64,000 bases of DNA from Lachnospiraceae bacterium (GCA_017483735.1 JAFUVF010000053.1:1-64000), one strand, 5' to 3'. Numbered from the stretch's first letter, positions 33,517 through 44,535 are shown. Program-made: numbers and translations. Notes: generated by a model not told the origin, from the letters alone.

Positions 33517-35520
33517 ATGTACGCAGATGACGGTCATATTTTCAAATTGCACAGTGAATACCAACCGACAGGTGACCAGCCCCAGGCTATAAGGGAGCTC
33601 GTAGAGGGCTTCCAAAAAGGCAATCAATTCCAGACTTTACTGGGGGTTACGGGTTCCGGAAAGACCTTCACGATGGCGAATGTGATACAGGCGCTTAATA
33701 AGCCTACCCTGATTATCAGCCATAATAAAACATTGGCAGGTCAGCTATATGGCGAGATGAAAGAATTCTTTCCCGAAAACGCCGTTGAGTATTTTGTCTC
33801 CTACTATGATTACTATCAGCCGGAGGCATATGTGCCTCAGTCGGATACCTATATCGCAAAGGATTCAGCCATAAACGACGAGATAGACAAGCTGAGGCTC
33901 TCCGCCACGGCATCCCTTTCGGAAAGGCGGGATGTCATAGTTGTGGCATCTGTATCCTGCATATATGGTCTGGGAAGTCCCGACGAATACAAGGGGATGG
34001 TTAGCTCTCTTCGTCCCGGTATGCAGAAGGACAGAGATGTGGTCATCCGGGAGCTGATTGATATGCAGTATGACCGGAACGAAATGGACTTTAAACGTGC
34101 CACCTTCCGTGTTCACGGGGATGTTTTGGATATATATCCCGCACAGGGAGGCGACTATATTATTCGTGTGGAGTTTTTCGGGGATGAGATAGACCGAATT
34201 CTTGAGGTTGACCCGTTGAACGGAAAAATTCATGCAACTCTGGAGCATGTCGCAATCTTTCCGGCTTCGCATTATGTGGTTGCGCCGGACAAGATGAAGA
34301 CAGCCTGTGACAATATAGAGAAGGAGCTCGAGGAACGCATAAGGTACTTCAAGGGCGAGGACAAGCTTATAGAGGCGCAGCGCATTTCGGAGAGGACGAA
34401 TTTTGATATTGAGATGCTTCGGGAAACGGGCTTCTGCTCCGGCATAGAGAATTACTCGAGGCATTTAAACGGAACTCTTCCCGGAGAGCCGCCAATGACG
34501 TTGCTTGACTTCTTTACGGAGGATTTTCTGATAATCGTGGACGAGTCCCATATGACCATACCGCAGGTCAGGGGAATGTTTTTCGGAGACCGCTCCAGAA
34601 AGCAGACCCTGGTGGACTACGGCTTCCGGCTTCCCTCTGCGCTTGACAACAGACCGCTCAATTTTGAAGAGTTCGAATCCCATATAGACCAGATGATGTT
34701 TGTGTCCGCAACCCCCTCGGTATACGAAGCGGAGCATGAGCTTATGCGTACCGAGCAGATAATACGCCCTACAGGGCTGGTGGATCCTGAGATTTCGGTG
34801 CGCCCGATAGAGGGGCAGATAGATGACCTCATAGGAGAGATAAGAAAAACCACCGAGGCAGGGAACAAGGTCCTGGTAACGACCCTTACCAAGCGGATGG
34901 CGGAGGATCTTACCGATTATATGAAGGAGGTGGGTGTCAGAGTCAAGTATCTCCACTCTGACATAGACACCCTGGAGCGTGCCGAGATAATAAGGGATAT
35001 GCGCCTTGATGTGTTCGACGTGCTGGTGGGCATTAACCTTTTGAGGGAGGGGCTTGATATTCCGGAGATAGCTCTTGTCGCAATAATAGATGCGGACAAG
35101 GAGGGCTTTTTGAGAAGCGAAACCTCTCTGATACAGACCATAGGACGTGCCGCCAGAAATGCGGAGGGACGTGTGATAATGTATGCGGATACGATTACGG
35201 ATTCGATGAAATCCGCTATCGACGAAACCGAAAGGCGCCGTGCCGTGCAGATGAAATACAATGAGGAGCACGGCATCACTCCGCAGACCATCAAGAAGGC
35301 TGTGCGGGATCTCATAAGCATTTCCAAGGTCATCGCCAAGGAGGAGATGAAATTTGAGAAGGATCCCGAATCTATGGATAAGGATGAGCTTACAAAGCTT
35401 ATCGATAAGATTCAAAAGAAGATGAACAAGGCGGCGGCGGAGCTTGATTTTGAAAGCGCCGCAGAGCTGCGTGACAAGATGATAGAGCTAAAGAATAAGC
35501 TTAGAGAAAACTTCGACTAG
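33517..35520 (+). CDS. uvrB: Excinuclease ABC subunit B
   Basis: Damage-verification helicase of nucleotide excision repair, 667 aa. Walker A GVTGSGKT (43-50), beta-hairpin [12 protein letters not shown] near 95 that inserts between DNA strands, IVDESH box, helicase motif VSATPS, motif [15 protein letters not shown], and the C-terminal UVR motif ([17 protein letters not shown]) that binds UvrC. Full length. ATG 33517 has no ribosome binding site but is on the predicted transcript start. A LexA box sits upstream. uvrA follows after 14 bases. Confidence 0.97.
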   Translation: MYADDGHIFKLHSEYQPTGDQPQAIRELVEGFQKGNQFQTLLGVTGSGKTFTMANVIQALNKPTLIISHNKTLAGQLYGEMKEFFPENAVEYFVSYYDYYQPEAYVPQSDTYIAKDSAINDEIDKLRLSATASLSERRDVIVVASVSCIYGLGSPDEYKGMVSSLRPGMQKDRDVVIRELIDMQYDRNEMDFKRATFRVHGDVLDIYPAQGGDYIIRVEFFGDEIDRILEVDPLNGKIHATLEHVAIFPASHYVVAPDKMKTACDNIEKELEERIRYFKGEDKLIEAQRISERTNFDIEMLRETGFCSGIENYSRHLNGTLPGEPPMTLLDFFTEDFLIIVDESHMTIPQVRGMFFGDRSRKQTLVDYGFRLPSALDNRPLNFEEFESHIDQMMFVSATPSVYEAEHELMRTEQIIRPTGLVDPEISVRPIEGQIDDLIGEIRKTTEAGNKVLVTTLTKRMAEDLTDYMKEVGVRVKYLHSDIDTLERAEIIRDMRLDVFDVLVGINLLREGLDIPEIALVAIIDADKEGFLRSETSLIQTIGRAARNAEGRVIMYADTITDSMKSAIDETERRRAVQMKYNEEHGITPQTIKKAVRDLISISKVIAKEEMKFEKDPESMDKDELTKLIDKIQKKMNKAAAELDFESAAELRDKMIELKNKLRENFD

Positions 35521-35534
35521 AAAGGATCATTAGG

Positions 35535-38381
35535 ATGTCTGAAAATAAGAAAATGCTCCCGCGGGAGATGATCAGAATACGGGGAGCGAGAGAAAATAAT
35601 CTCAAGGGTATCGATTTGGAGATACCTCGCAATAAGCTGATTGTTATGACAGGGGTGTCGGGTTCCGGCAAGTCCTCCCTTGCCTTTGATACCATATATG
35701 CGGAGGGACAGCGCAGATATATGGAGTCCTTGTCCTCCTACGCAAGACAGTTTCTGGGGCAGATGGAGAAGCCGAATGTGGAGAGCATAGAGGGGCTTTC
35801 TCCAGCCATATCCATAGACCAGAAATCCACGAACAGAAATCCACGTTCCACAGTCGGAACCGTTACGGAAATATATGATTACTTCCGTCTTCTTTATGCA
35901 AGAATAGGCATACCGCATTGCCCTAACTGCGGCAAAGTGATAGAGCGCCAGACAGTGGATCAGATGGTGGATAAGATAATGGAGCTCCCGAAGGATACGA
36001 GGATTCAGCTCCTCTCACCGGTAGTAAGGGGAAAGAAGGGGCAGCATGAGAAGGTGCTTGAAAGGGCAAAAAAGTCAGGCTACGCCAGAGTACGCATAGA
36101 CGGAAATTTGTATGACCTTTCGGAGGAGATTTCGCTTCCCAAGAATATAAAGCACAATATCGAGATAATAGTTGACAGGCTTGTCATAAAAGAGGGGATA
36201 GAAAGACGTCTTGCGGATTCCATAGAGAATGTTTTGGAGCTTTCAAACGGACTTTTGATCGTGGATGTGGTTAAGGGCGAGGAGATGAATTTCTCCCAGA
36301 GCTTCTCGTGCCCCGATTGCGGCATATCCATTGCGGAGGTGGAGCCGAGAAGCTTTTCCTTCAACAACCCCTTTGGGGCGTGTCCGGTGTGCTTTGGTCT
36401 GGGCTACAAGATGGAATTTGATGTCGACCTTATGATACCCGACCCGTCCATGTCCATAAACGAAGGCGCTATTACCGTCCTCGGCTGGCAGTCGGCAAAC
36501 AAGGAGGGCAGCTTTACCAATGCCATGCTTGAAGCACTGTGCAAGAAATTCAAATTCGACCTAGACACTCCCTTTGAGGATTATCCGGACAAGATTAAGG
36601 ATATCCTCATATATGGCACAGATGTAAAGGTGGATGTGCATTATACCGGGCAGAGAGGAAGCGGCGTTTACCCGATTGCCTTTGAGGGGCTTTTGGCGAA
36701 TGTGGAGCGCAGATACAGAGAGACCTTCTCCGACACCACAAAGCAGGAGTACGAGACCTTTATGCGCATTACGCCCTGCAACGAATGTAAGGGCATGAGG
36801 CTCAAAAAGGAGTCCCTTGCCGTGACGGTGGCGGACAAAAATATTTACGAGATAACCGCCCTGTCGATACGTGATTTAAAGGATTTTATAGAGAATGTAA
36901 ATCTGAGCAAATACCAGCTCTTTGTGGGAGAGCAGGTATTGAAGGAGATTCGGGCAAGAGTGGGATTTCTGGTGGATGTGGGCCTGGACTATCTTTCCCT
37001 TGCCAGAGCTACCTCCACCCTCTCGGGAGGCGAGGCGCAGAGAATCCGTCTTGCCACGCAGATAGGCTCAGGGCTTGTGGGGGTATGCTATATTCTGGAT
37101 GAGCCCTCCATAGGTCTGCATCAGAGGGACAACGATAAGCTTCTTGCAACCCTTAAGCATCTTCGTGATTTGGGAAACACATTGATAGTGGTGGAGCATG
37201 ATGAGGATACCATGCTTGCTGCGGATTATATCGTAGACATCGGACCCGGCGCCGGAATCCACGGAGGAGAGGTCATTGCCACGGGAAGCGCCAAGGAGAT
37301 AATGAAGGCGAAGGATTCCATAACCGGACAGTATCTTAGCGGAAAATTAAGCATTCCCGTTCCGGCTAAACGCAGGAAGCCCACTGGCTGGCTCACGGTT
37401 CAGGGAGCGCAGGAGAACAATCTTAAAAATATAGAAGTAAAGATTCCACTTGGAATAATGACTTGTGTGACGGGAGTGTCAGGTTCGGGAAAGAGCTCCC
37501 TTGTCAACGAGATATTGTACAAAAAGCTTGCAAGAAAGCTCAACCGTGCACGCACCATTCCCGGCAAGCACAAGACCATAAAGGGCTGGGAGCAGCTTGA
37601 CAAGGTAATAAATATAGACCAGTCTCCCATTGGGCGCACGCCCCGCTCCAATCCGGCTACATATACCGGAGTTTTCGATATGATACGAGACCTTTTTGCC
37701 GCCACACCCGATGCAAAGGCAAAGGGCTATGCGAAAGGAAGATTTTCCTTCAATGTAAAGGGCGGCAGGTGCGAGGCCTGCAGCGGAGACGGAATTATTA
37801 AGATAGAGATGCACTTTCTGCCGGATGTATACGTGCCCTGTGAGGTATGTGGAGGGAAGCGCTACAACAGAGAAACCCTTGATGTCAAGTACAAGGGAAA
37901 GAGCATATTTGACGTGCTTGACATGACCATAGAGGATGCTCTGACATTTTTTGAAAATGTGCCGAGCATAAGGAACAAGATACAGACACTCTATGATGTG
38001 GGGCTTGGTTATCTTAAGCTTGGGCAGCCCTCCACAGAGCTTTCAGGAGGAGAGGCGCAGAGGGTCAAGCTTGCGACAGAGCTTTCGAGAAGGAGCACGG
38101 GAAAGACCATCTATATCCTTGATGAGCCCACCACAGGGCTTCATTTTGCGGATGTCCACAAGCTTGTCGATATACTTCACAGACTGGCTGACGGTGGGAA
38201 TACCGTTGTGGTCATAGAGCACAATCTGGATGTGATAAAGACGGCGGACTATATAATCGATATGGGACCCGAGGGAGGAGACAAGGGAGGCACCGTTATT
38301 GCGGAGGGAACTCCCGAACAGATAGTAAAAGTAAAAAAATCATATACAGGAGCATTTGTCAAAAAGTACCTTGAAAAGTAG
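35535..38381 (+). CDS. uvrA: Excinuclease ABC subunit A
   Basis: Damage-sensing ATPase, 948 aa. Two ABC modules: Walker [10 protein letters not shown] at about 35-43 and again near 640; signatures [10 protein letters not shown] and [10 protein letters not shown]. Zinc fingers: [16 protein letters not shown]...CPVC, and CEACSGDG...[22 protein letters not shown] and [20 protein letters not shown] are typical. Co-transcribed with uvrB under SOS control. No change in any key motif was seen. Confidence 0.97.
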   Translation: MSENKKMLPREMIRIRGARENNLKGIDLEIPRNKLIVMTGVSGSGKSSLAFDTIYAEGQRRYMESLSSYARQFLGQMEKPNVESIEGLSPAISIDQKSTNRNPRSTVGTVTEIYDYFRLLYARIGIPHCPNCGKVIERQTVDQMVDKIMELPKDTRIQLLSPVVRGKKGQHEKVLERAKKSGYARVRIDGNLYDLSEEISLPKNIKHNIEIIVDRLVIKEGIERRLADSIENVLELSNGLLIVDVVKGEEMNFSQSFSCPDCGISIAEVEPRSFSFNNPFGACPVCFGLGYKMEFDVDLMIPDPSMSINEGAITVLGWQSANKEGSFTNAMLEALCKKFKFDLDTPFEDYPDKIKDILIYGTDVKVDVHYTGQRGSGVYPIAFEGLLANVERRYRETFSDTTKQEYETFMRITPCNECKGMRLKKESLAVTVADKNIYEITALSIRDLKDFIENVNLSKYQLFVGEQVLKEIRARVGFLVDVGLDYLSLARATSTLSGGEAQRIRLATQIGSGLVGVCYILDEPSIGLHQRDNDKLLATLKHLRDLGNTLIVVEHDEDTMLAADYIVDIGPGAGIHGGEVIATGSAKEIMKAKDSITGQYLSGKLSIPVPAKRRKPTGWLTVQGAQENNLKNIEVKIPLGIMTCVTGVSGSGKSSLVNEILYKKLARKLNRARTIPGKHKTIKGWEQLDKVINIDQSPIGRTPRSNPATYTGVFDMIRDLFAATPDAKAKGYAKGRFSFNVKGGRCEACSGDGIIKIEMHFLPDVYVPCEVCGGKRYNRETLDVKYKGKSIFDVLDMTIEDALTFFENVPSIRNKIQTLYDVGLGYLKLGQPSTELSGGEAQRVKLATELSRRSTGKTIYILDEPTTGLHFADVHKLVDILHRLADGGNTVVVIEHNLDVIKTADYIIDMGPEGGDKGGTVIAEGTPEQIVKVKKSYTGAFVKKYLEK

Positions 38382-38400
38382 CGTATACTTGTGTTAAAAT
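38371..38400 (+). promoter_or_regulatory. Sigma-A promoter of mbl
   Basis: TTGAAA (38371-38376), 18 bases, TAAAAT (38395-38400), overlapping the end of uvrA and 62 bases before ATG 38462. Confidence 0.55.
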
Positions 38401-38461
38401 AATTTACCGCAACACTAGACAGAATTGATGTGCTGACCTACGGAAAGGGGTATGATTATAT

Positions 38462-39451
38462 ATGCAGGGTACTGATATAGGAATAGATTTAGGAACGGCG
38501 AGCATTCTCGTCTATATCAAGGGCAGAGGGGTCGTGCTTAAGGAGCCCTCTGTTGTGGCGTTTGACAGGGATACAAACAAGATAAAGGCTATCGGAGAGG
38601 ACGCAAGGCTTATGCTGGGGCGTACTCCCGGAAATGTTGTTGCAGTGCGCCCTTTGAGACAGGGCGTTATCTCGGATTATAAGGTGACCGAGAGAATGAT
38701 GAAATATTTCATTCAGAAGGCTCTCGGCAGAAGAACCTTCAGAAAGCCGAGGATTGCGGTCTGTGTTCCCAGCGGAGTCACAGAGGTCGAAAAAAAGGCG
38801 GTGGAGGATGCCACATATCAGGCAGGCGCAAGGGAGGTGCTCATCATTGAGGAACCCATTGCGGCAGCTATCGGTGCAGGCATTGACATAGCGAAGCCCT
38901 GCGGAAATATGATAGTGGATATCGGCGGCGGAACCTCAGATATTGCGGTAATCTCTCTCGGCGGAACAGTTGTGAGCGATTCTATAAAGATTGCCGGGGA
39001 TGATTTCGACGAAGCCATCGTAAGATACATGAGAAAAAAGTATAATCTTCTTATCGGAGAGAGAACCGCCGAGGACATAAAGATAAAGATAGGCTGTGCC
39101 TTCAAGAGACCGGAGGTTGATTATCTCGATGTGAACGGAAGGGATCTCGTTACAGGATACCCTAAGACCGTGAAGGTATCATCCGCAGAGACGGAAGAGG
39201 CATTGAGGGATTCCGCAGCGCAGATTGTGGATACGATTCACGGGGTGTTTGAGAAGACGCCTCCTGAGCTTGCTGCGGATATCGCTGACAGGGGCATTGT
39301 ACTGACCGGAGGCGGAAGTCTGCTTCAGGGACTTGAAGATTTGATTGCGAGCAAGACCGGAATCAATACAATGACTGCGGAGGATCCCATGACCGCTGTT
39401 GCCATAGGAACCGGCAGATATGTGGAGTTTATCGCCGGTTATCACGAATAA
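38462..39451 (+). CDS. mbl: Rod-shape protein, MreB/Mbl family
   Basis: Actin-like cytoskeletal protein, 329 aa, that positions cell-wall synthesis. Phosphate-1 GIDLGTASILVY (7-18), phosphate-2 IVDIGGGTSDIAVISLGG (about 157-174), adenosine motif VLTGGGSLLQGL (about 280). I call it Mbl rather than MreB because it is followed by flgF/flgG-type genes, as in the B. subtilis mbl-flhO-flhP order, and mreC/mreD are absent. GAAAGGGG precedes the ATG. Confidence 0.88.
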   Translation: MQGTDIGIDLGTASILVYIKGRGVVLKEPSVVAFDRDTNKIKAIGEDARLMLGRTPGNVVAVRPLRQGVISDYKVTERMMKYFIQKALGRRTFRKPRIAVCVPSGVTEVEKKAVEDATYQAGAREVLIIEEPIAAAIGAGIDIAKPCGNMIVDIGGGTSDIAVISLGGTVVSDSIKIAGDDFDEAIVRYMRKKYNLLIGERTAEDIKIKIGCAFKRPEVDYLDVNGRDLVTGYPKTVKVSSAETEEALRDSAAQIVDTIHGVFEKTPPELAADIADRGIVLTGGGSLLQGLEDLIASKTGINTMTAEDPMTAVAIGTGRYVEFIAGYHE

Positions 39452-39473
39452 TTTCAGATTTTTATGAACAGGC

Positions 39474-39501
39474 TAAAGTTTTTGTCTGCATAGTCCGATA
39501 T
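39474..39501 (+). promoter_or_regulatory. Sigma-D (sigma-28) type promoter for flagellar rod genes
   Basis: TAAA (39474-39477), 16 bases, TCCGATAT (39494-39501), against the SigD consensus TAAA-N14-16-GCCGATAT. It is 102 bases before the flgF-like ATG. Flagellar function of the downstream genes supports it. Confidence 0.75.
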
Positions 39502-39524
39502 AAGAGATACAGAATAAAAGCCGG

Positions 39525-39565
39525 GCAAAGGACTGCGAGGCTGCGCAAAGGATTGCGATAGCTGC
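39525..39565 (+). repeat. Tandem repeat in the leader of the flagellar rod operon
   Basis: GCAAAGGACTGCGAGGCTGC (39525-39544) is followed directly by a near copy of 21 bases (39545-39565), and a third partial GCAG...CTGC element follows. These can pair into alternative hairpins in the 5' untranslated region. Confidence 0.6.
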
Positions 39566-39603
39566 GCAGTTTTTCTGCGACTTGGAGTTAAAAGGAGAAA
39601 CAG

Positions 39604-40380
39604 ATGTTCAAGGGCTTATATACCGCATACACGGGAATGATAAACGAACAGCACAGAATGGACACTCTTACCAACAATCTCGCCAATGTGACGACGGTGG
39701 GCTTCAAGAAGGAGGGTGCCACCAGTCAGGCATTTACGGATGTGCTGGCGGTCAAGATAAAGGACACCTCCATCGGTGTCGAGAAGAACAGACCCGTCGG
39801 AATAAATACTCCGGGCGTCAAGATTGGCGAAAATTATGTGGATTATTCCCAAGGGTCGTTTCGTATAACGGAAAATCCATATGATTTGGCGCTGTCAGGA
39901 GAGGGCTTTTTTGCCATAGAATTTACCAACAAGGCGGGACAGACCAGCATCAAATATACCAGAGAGGGTCAGTTTACCCTGAATAAGGACGGCTTTCTTG
40001 TGACCGAAGAGGGGGATTATGTTCTCGACAGGAACAACAATCGTATCAGACTGGATGTGCTTCAGGATTCGACTATAGACCAGAATGGAGCTATCTGGCA
40101 GAACGGCCGTATAGTGGCAAATATTCAGGTTACGGATTTTGAGGACTATGATTATCTGCACAGATACGGAGAAACATATTTCGAGCCTATCGAGGGCGCA
40201 AGATTCAAACAGTCGAATGCTCAGGTAATAGAGGGATATCTCGAAATGTCCAATGTGTCCGTGGTGCAGGAAATGGTAAATATGATTACCACTACAAGGC
40301 AGTATGAGAGCAACCAGAAGATAGTGCAGACTATGGACAGCTCCATGGAGATAGCGGTACAGCAGCTGGGAAAGATTTAA
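39604..40380 (+). CDS. Flagellar hook-basal body protein, FlgF/FlhO type
   Basis: Proximal rod protein, 258 aa. N-terminal rod motif MFKGLYTAYTGMINEQHRMDTLTNNLANVTTVGFK, where D-x-L-x-N-N-L-A-N is diagnostic. The C-terminal block SNVSVVQEMVNMITTTRQYESNQKIVQTMD is complete. AAAGGAG precedes ATG 39604. Exported by the flagellar type III system and assembled outside the membrane. Next to a FlgG-type gene, corresponding to FlhO and FlhP of Bacillus. Confidence 0.9.
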   Translation: MFKGLYTAYTGMINEQHRMDTLTNNLANVTTVGFKKEGATSQAFTDVLAVKIKDTSIGVEKNRPVGINTPGVKIGENYVDYSQGSFRITENPYDLALSGEGFFAIEFTNKAGQTSIKYTREGQFTLNKDGFLVTEEGDYVLDRNNNRIRLDVLQDSTIDQNGAIWQNGRIVANIQVTDFEDYDYLHRYGETYFEPIEGARFKQSNAQVIEGYLEMSNVSVVQEMVNMITTTRQYESNQKIVQTMDSSMEIAVQQLGKI

Positions 40381-40403
40381 AAATATTTAAAGGAGTTTAA
40401 GTT

Positions 40404-41240
40404 ATGGTTAGAAGCTTATGGACAGCGGCGACGGGAATGATCGCACAGCAGACGAATCTTGACACGATCGCAAACAATCTCGCAAATGTAAACACTACAG
40501 GATACAAGACAGAGGTAAACGAGTTCAAGAGCCTGCTGTATCAGACTATACAGACCAAGACAACCTCGGCAAACGGGGAGAGAAAGCCAAGCTCCGCACA
40601 GGTTGGTTTAGGCGTACGCAATGCCTCTATTTCATCCGTATTTAAGCAGGGACCGCTTCTTTCCTCAGAGATCGATACGAATTTTGCCATAGACGGTAAA
40701 GGCTTCTTTGCGCTCCGGTCGGCTGACGGAAGAACATATTATACAAGGAACGGTAATTTTAAATTTACGCTTTCGACCAACGGTGGAAATATGCTTGCCA
40801 CCAGTGATGGCGAGCCCATTTTGGACAGGGACGGACAGCCGCTGATCCTAAGCTCCAACTATATCATCAGCAATGTGACAGTCACGGCGGACGGTACGCT
40901 CTGTTATCCTGACGAGCTCAACAATCCCCAGCCTATAAGAAAGGCAAACGGCAATGCCTATCAAATAGGACTTTGGCAGTTCCAGAATCCCAATGGCCTG
41001 GAAAAAATAGCGAACAGCCGCTTTGCGGTAACGGATGCCAGCGGACCGGTAATCAATGAGTTTACAAACAACAATGTGCAGAAGAGCTCTGTTATACAGG
41101 GATACCTTGAGGGCTCCAATGTGAATGTGGCTGACGAGATGGTCAATATGATAACTACGCAGCGTGCTTACGAGTTCAATTCAAAGGCAATTACCGCATC
41201 CGACGAGATGCTGCAGCAGGCCAACAACCTACGCCGCTAG
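40404..41240 (+). CDS. Flagellar rod protein, FlgG/FlhP type
   Basis: Distal rod-type protein of 278 aa with the same architecture: MVRSLWTAATGMIAQQTNLDTIANNLANVNTTGYK at the N-terminus and EGSNVNVADEMVNMITTQRAYEFNSKAITASDEML at the C-terminus. KAYEF-type ending and a central beta domain are intact. AAAGGAG precedes the ATG. Paralogue of the preceding gene. Confidence 0.9.
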   Translation: MVRSLWTAATGMIAQQTNLDTIANNLANVNTTGYKTEVNEFKSLLYQTIQTKTTSANGERKPSSAQVGLGVRNASISSVFKQGPLLSSEIDTNFAIDGKGFFALRSADGRTYYTRNGNFKFTLSTNGGNMLATSDGEPILDRDGQPLILSSNYIISNVTVTADGTLCYPDELNNPQPIRKANGNAYQIGLWQFQNPNGLEKIANSRFAVTDASGPVINEFTNNNVQKSSVIQGYLEGSNVNVADEMVNMITTQRAYEFNSKAITASDEMLQQANNLRR

Positions 41241-41259
41241 CGTTAAAAGGAGATAATAT

Positions 41260-41607
41260 ATGGACTTTTCGAACATTACAAATTTATATGCCGACAAATA
41301 TGCAAGCGCCACCAATGCTGCGGTGGATAAGCTTAAAAATAAGATCAATTCCACAGACTATACCAATGCGACGGATGATGAGCTTCTGAGTGCGTGCAAG
41401 GAGTTTGAGGCATATTTCCTCGAGCAGGTCTTTAAGGGGATGGAGAAGACTGTTATGAAGGATGAGTCCAATTCCTCCGATAACCAGCTGGTGGACTATT
41501 TTAAGGATCAGACTGTTCAGGAGCTTGCAAAAACTTCCACAGAGCAGCAGGGACTTGGACTTGCACAGATGCTCTATGAGCAGATGAAGAGGAACTATAA
41601 TCTCTGA
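41260..41607 (+). CDS. Rod-binding protein, FlgJ N-terminal type
   Basis: Protein of 115 aa matching the rod-binding domain of FlgJ only: ELLSACKEFEAYFLEQVFKGMEKTV, then DYFKDQTVQELAKTSTEQQGLGLAQMLYEQM. The muramidase half of Gram-negative FlgJ is absent, as usual in Firmicutes. It probably caps or helps the rod to assemble. AAAGGAG before the ATG. Two bases separate it from recD2. Confidence 0.85.
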   Translation: MDFSNITNLYADKYASATNAAVDKLKNKINSTDYTNATDDELLSACKEFEAYFLEQVFKGMEKTVMKDESNSSDNQLVDYFKDQTVQELAKTSTEQQGLGLAQMLYEQMKRNYNL

Positions 41608-41609
41608 TC

Positions 41610-43829
41610 ATGGGAAGTATTTCCGGTTATATCGACCATTTTATATTCAGGAATGAAGAAAACGGATACAGTGTGGCTGTGCTTATCTCAGAGGGTAAGG
41701 AGGTTACCTGTGTCGGCATGTTGAAAAGTCTTTCCCAGGGGGAGACTATTGAGGCCTCCGGGGAGTATGTGGAGCATGCTCTCTATGGAATGCAGTTTAA
41801 GATAGAGGATTATCATAGCATAATCCCGAAGGATGCAGAGGGGATAGAGCGGTATCTCGGGAGCGGCGCCATAAAGGGAGTGGGACAGGCGCTGGCTGCA
41901 CGTATCGTCGGATATTTCGGCGAAGATACACTCCGCATCATAGATGAGGAGCCGGAGAGACTGGCTGAGATAAAGGGTATAAGCCCTAAAAAGGCAAATG
42001 AGATTGCTGTTTCCATGGAGGAAAAAAAGGATCTCAGAGAAGCACTGATATTCCTTTCGGGATATGGCATCGGAGAAGCTCTTTCAATAAAAATATTTAA
42101 TGAATACGGTACGCTTCTGTACAGGATCATAAAGGAAAATCCATATAAGCTTGCGGAGGACATTACAGGCGTGGGCTTTAAGACTGCCGACGAGATTGCA
42201 GAGAAGGTGGGGATAAGCATTGATGCGGACTATCGTATACGCTGCGGGATTTTCTATGCGCTGCAGAATTCAACCTCCGAGGGGCATGTGTTTCTTCCTG
42301 TAGACGAGCTTGTATCAAGGGCTGTAAGGCTTCTGGAGCTGCAGGAAAATGTCCTGCGTCCCGAGCTTGACAATCTTTCCGTGGAGGGCAGAATCATTAT
42401 AAAGGATGAAAAAGCGTATCTGCCTTTCTTCTACCATACGGAGATAAAAGCTGCGGCAAAGCTTTCCGAGCTCAACATAAATATGGGGACGGAAAATCCT
42501 GAAACGGAAAAAAGACTTCGGGCGCATATAGAGGATATACTTTCAAAAGAGCGGATGGAGCTGGAGGAACTTCAGATAAATGCGGTAATGTCTGCCATAA
42601 AGAGCGGCGTGTTCATATTGTCTGGCGGACCCGGAACCGGAAAGACCACCACCATAAATACTATTATCAGATATTTTGAGAGTGAGGGAATGGATATAGT
42701 CCTTGCGGCGCCCACGGGCAGAGCGGCAAAGAGGATGACAGAGGCCACGGGCTTTGAGGCAAAGACCATACACAGGCTGCTTGAGCTGAATGGAGAGCTC
42801 TCTGATGACGAGAAGGGGCATGTGCGCTTCGAGAAAAATGAGGACAATCCTCTGGAGGCGGATGTGGTCATAATAGACGAGATGTCAATGGTGGACATTC
42901 AGGTGTTCTGGGCACTGTTAAGGGCAATCCCCGTGGGCTGCAGGCTTATAATGGCGGGAGATATACACCAGCTCCCCAGCGTCGGACCGGGACAGGTTCT
43001 CAGGGATATTATGGAGAGCGGCGCTTATCCTATGGCGGTGCTGGAAAAGATATTCCGTCAGGCCGGAAATTCTGATATTGTCCTCAACGCACACAGGATA
43101 AATAACGGAGAGGAAATACAGTTTGATAAGGACTCAAAGGATTTCTTCCTGATAGAACGAAATGACGTAAATGTCATATATAAGTTTATGGTACAGCTTA
43201 TCACGGAGAAGCTTCCGAAATATCTGAAGGTAACGCCATTTGACATACAGGTGCTGACACCTATGAGAAAGGGCGCTCTGGGGTGTGAAACCTTAAACGA
43301 GATATTGCAGAGATACATAAATCCTTCTGATGGAGCAAAGAGGGAGCATATGCATGGCGACAGGCTTTTCCGTGAGGGCGATAAGGTAATGCAGACGAAG
43401 AACAACTACAAGCTAGCATGGGAAATTTTGGGGAAGAACAATATCCTTGTGGAGAGCGGCGAGGGGGTTTTCAACGGAGATATGGGAACCGTGAATTTCA
43501 TCAATGAAACTGCCTCCATTATGACGGTGGAATTTGATGACGGCAGGAGGGTAACCTATCCCTTTTCGGAGCTCTCGGAGCTGGAGCTTGCCTATGCAAT
43601 AACCATACACAAATCGCAGGGAAGCGAATACCCTGCCGTGATAATGCCGCTGCTTACCGGACCAAGGCTTCTTTTCAACAGAAACCTTCTCTACACCGGA
43701 ATTACCAGGGCAAAGGGACTTGTAACCATACTGGGCAGCGGAGAAACAGTGCGCAGCATGGCAAAGAACACGGAGGAATCGAAGCGATATACCTCCTTAA
43801 AGGAGAGAATACTTGAATCAGCTACTTGA
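41610..43829 (+). CDS. recD2: ATP-dependent RecD-like DNA helicase (RecD2)
   Basis: 5'-3' superfamily-1B helicase, 739 aa. N-terminal OB/HhH part (about 1-190) with GSGAIKGVGQALAARIV and IKGISPKKANEIA helix-hairpin-helix sequences. Walker A GGPGTGKTTT near residue 340, Walker B VVIIDEMSMVD, motif AGDIHQLPSVGPGQVL, and C-terminal AITIHKSQGSEYPAV and YTGITRAKGLV. Start ATG 41610 is two bases after the flagellar gene. In Bacillus and Deinococcus RecD2 acts in repair and replication without RecBC. Overlaps comFC by 17 bases. Confidence 0.94.
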   Translation: MGSISGYIDHFIFRNEENGYSVAVLISEGKEVTCVGMLKSLSQGETIEASGEYVEHALYGMQFKIEDYHSIIPKDAEGIERYLGSGAIKGVGQALAARIVGYFGEDTLRIIDEEPERLAEIKGISPKKANEIAVSMEEKKDLREALIFLSGYGIGEALSIKIFNEYGTLLYRIIKENPYKLAEDITGVGFKTADEIAEKVGISIDADYRIRCGIFYALQNSTSEGHVFLPVDELVSRAVRLLELQENVLRPELDNLSVEGRIIIKDEKAYLPFFYHTEIKAAAKLSELNINMGTENPETEKRLRAHIEDILSKERMELEELQINAVMSAIKSGVFILSGGPGTGKTTTINTIIRYFESEGMDIVLAAPTGRAAKRMTEATGFEAKTIHRLLELNGELSDDEKGHVRFEKNEDNPLEADVVIIDEMSMVDIQVFWALLRAIPVGCRLIMAGDIHQLPSVGPGQVLRDIMESGAYPMAVLEKIFRQAGNSDIVLNAHRINNGEEIQFDKDSKDFFLIERNDVNVIYKFMVQLITEKLPKYLKVTPFDIQVLTPMRKGALGCETLNEILQRYINPSDGAKREHMHGDRLFREGDKVMQTKNNYKLAWEILGKNNILVESGEGVFNGDMGTVNFINETASIMTVEFDDGRRVTYPFSELSELELAYAITIHKSQGSEYPAVIMPLLTGPRLLFNRNLLYTGITRAKGLVTILGSGETVRSMAKNTEESKRYTSLKERILESAT

Positions 43830-44535
43830 AAAAATATTGGAAAGGCTTAAGGATGCAGTATATCCGAGACACTGCCCGGTGTGTGATGAGATTGTGGGCG
43901 GCGGAGAAAAGATCTGCGCAGATTGTATGAGGGAGCTTAAGCTTGTGAAGGCACCATGGTGTATGAGCTGCGGCAGACCTATCCGGGATGCGCATGAGAG
44001 ATGCCATGAGTGTAAAAGGGCTGGCATGAGAGAGTTTGTGCGGGGCAGGGTGCTGTATGAATATCCATCCGTCGCAAAGAGCATTTACAGATTCAAATAC
44101 GGAAACAGAGCGGAATATGCGGAGTTTTTCGGTGGAGAAATGGCGTATTTTCTTAAGGATTTCATCGACGGTACAGCTGCGGACGGCATCATTCCTATTC
44201 CCCTCCACAAAAAGAGGATGAAAAAACGTGGCTACAATCAGGCGGGGTTATTGGCGGAAGAGCTTGGCAAAGTCTGCAATATTCCGGTGTATGATAAGCT
44301 GCTGATCCGTGTGAAAAACACAGCCCCCTTGAAAATGCTGGGTCTGTCCGAACGTCAAAATAATTTGAAAAAGGCTTTTAATATATCCCAAAATGGTGTA
44401 AAATTAAAAAGAGTAATTCTGGTGGATGATATATACACTACCGGGAGCACAATTGCTGAGGCGGCGCATACACTCAGGACTTATGGAGTATCGGAGGTAT
44501 ATTTTGTGGCGTTAGCCTGTGGCGAAGGAATATAA
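43813..44535 (+). CDS. comFC: ComF-family phosphoribosyltransferase-like protein
   Basis: Competence-type protein of 240 aa. TTG 43813 preceded by AAAGGAGAG (43799-43807). N-terminal zinc part CPVCDEIVGGGEKICADC...CMSCGRP..CHEC, then the phosphoribosyltransferase PRPP motif VILVDDIYTTGSTIAEA near residue 200. ComFC acts in DNA uptake in Bacillus; comFA is not in the window. It is followed by a YvyF homologue, as in the Bacillus comF locus. Confidence 0.9.
   Translation: MNQLLEKILERLKDAVYPRHCPVCDEIVGGGEKICADCMRELKLVKAPWCMSCGRPIRDAHERCHECKRAGMREFVRGRVLYEYPSVAKSIYRFKYGNRAEYAEFFGGEMAYFLKDFIDGTAADGIIPIPLHKKRMKKRGYNQAGLLAEELGKVCNIPVYDKLLIRVKNTAPLKMLGLSERQNNLKKAFNISQNGVKLKRVILVDDIYTTGSTIAEAAHTLRTYGVSEVYFVALACGEGI

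Noticed and set aside
34465..35415. Long reverse-strand ORF (316 codons) inside uvrB
   Set aside because: It lies wholly opposite conserved UvrB sequence, has no ribosome binding site, and its product (rich in His, Leu, Tyr) has the composition of an antisense shadow.
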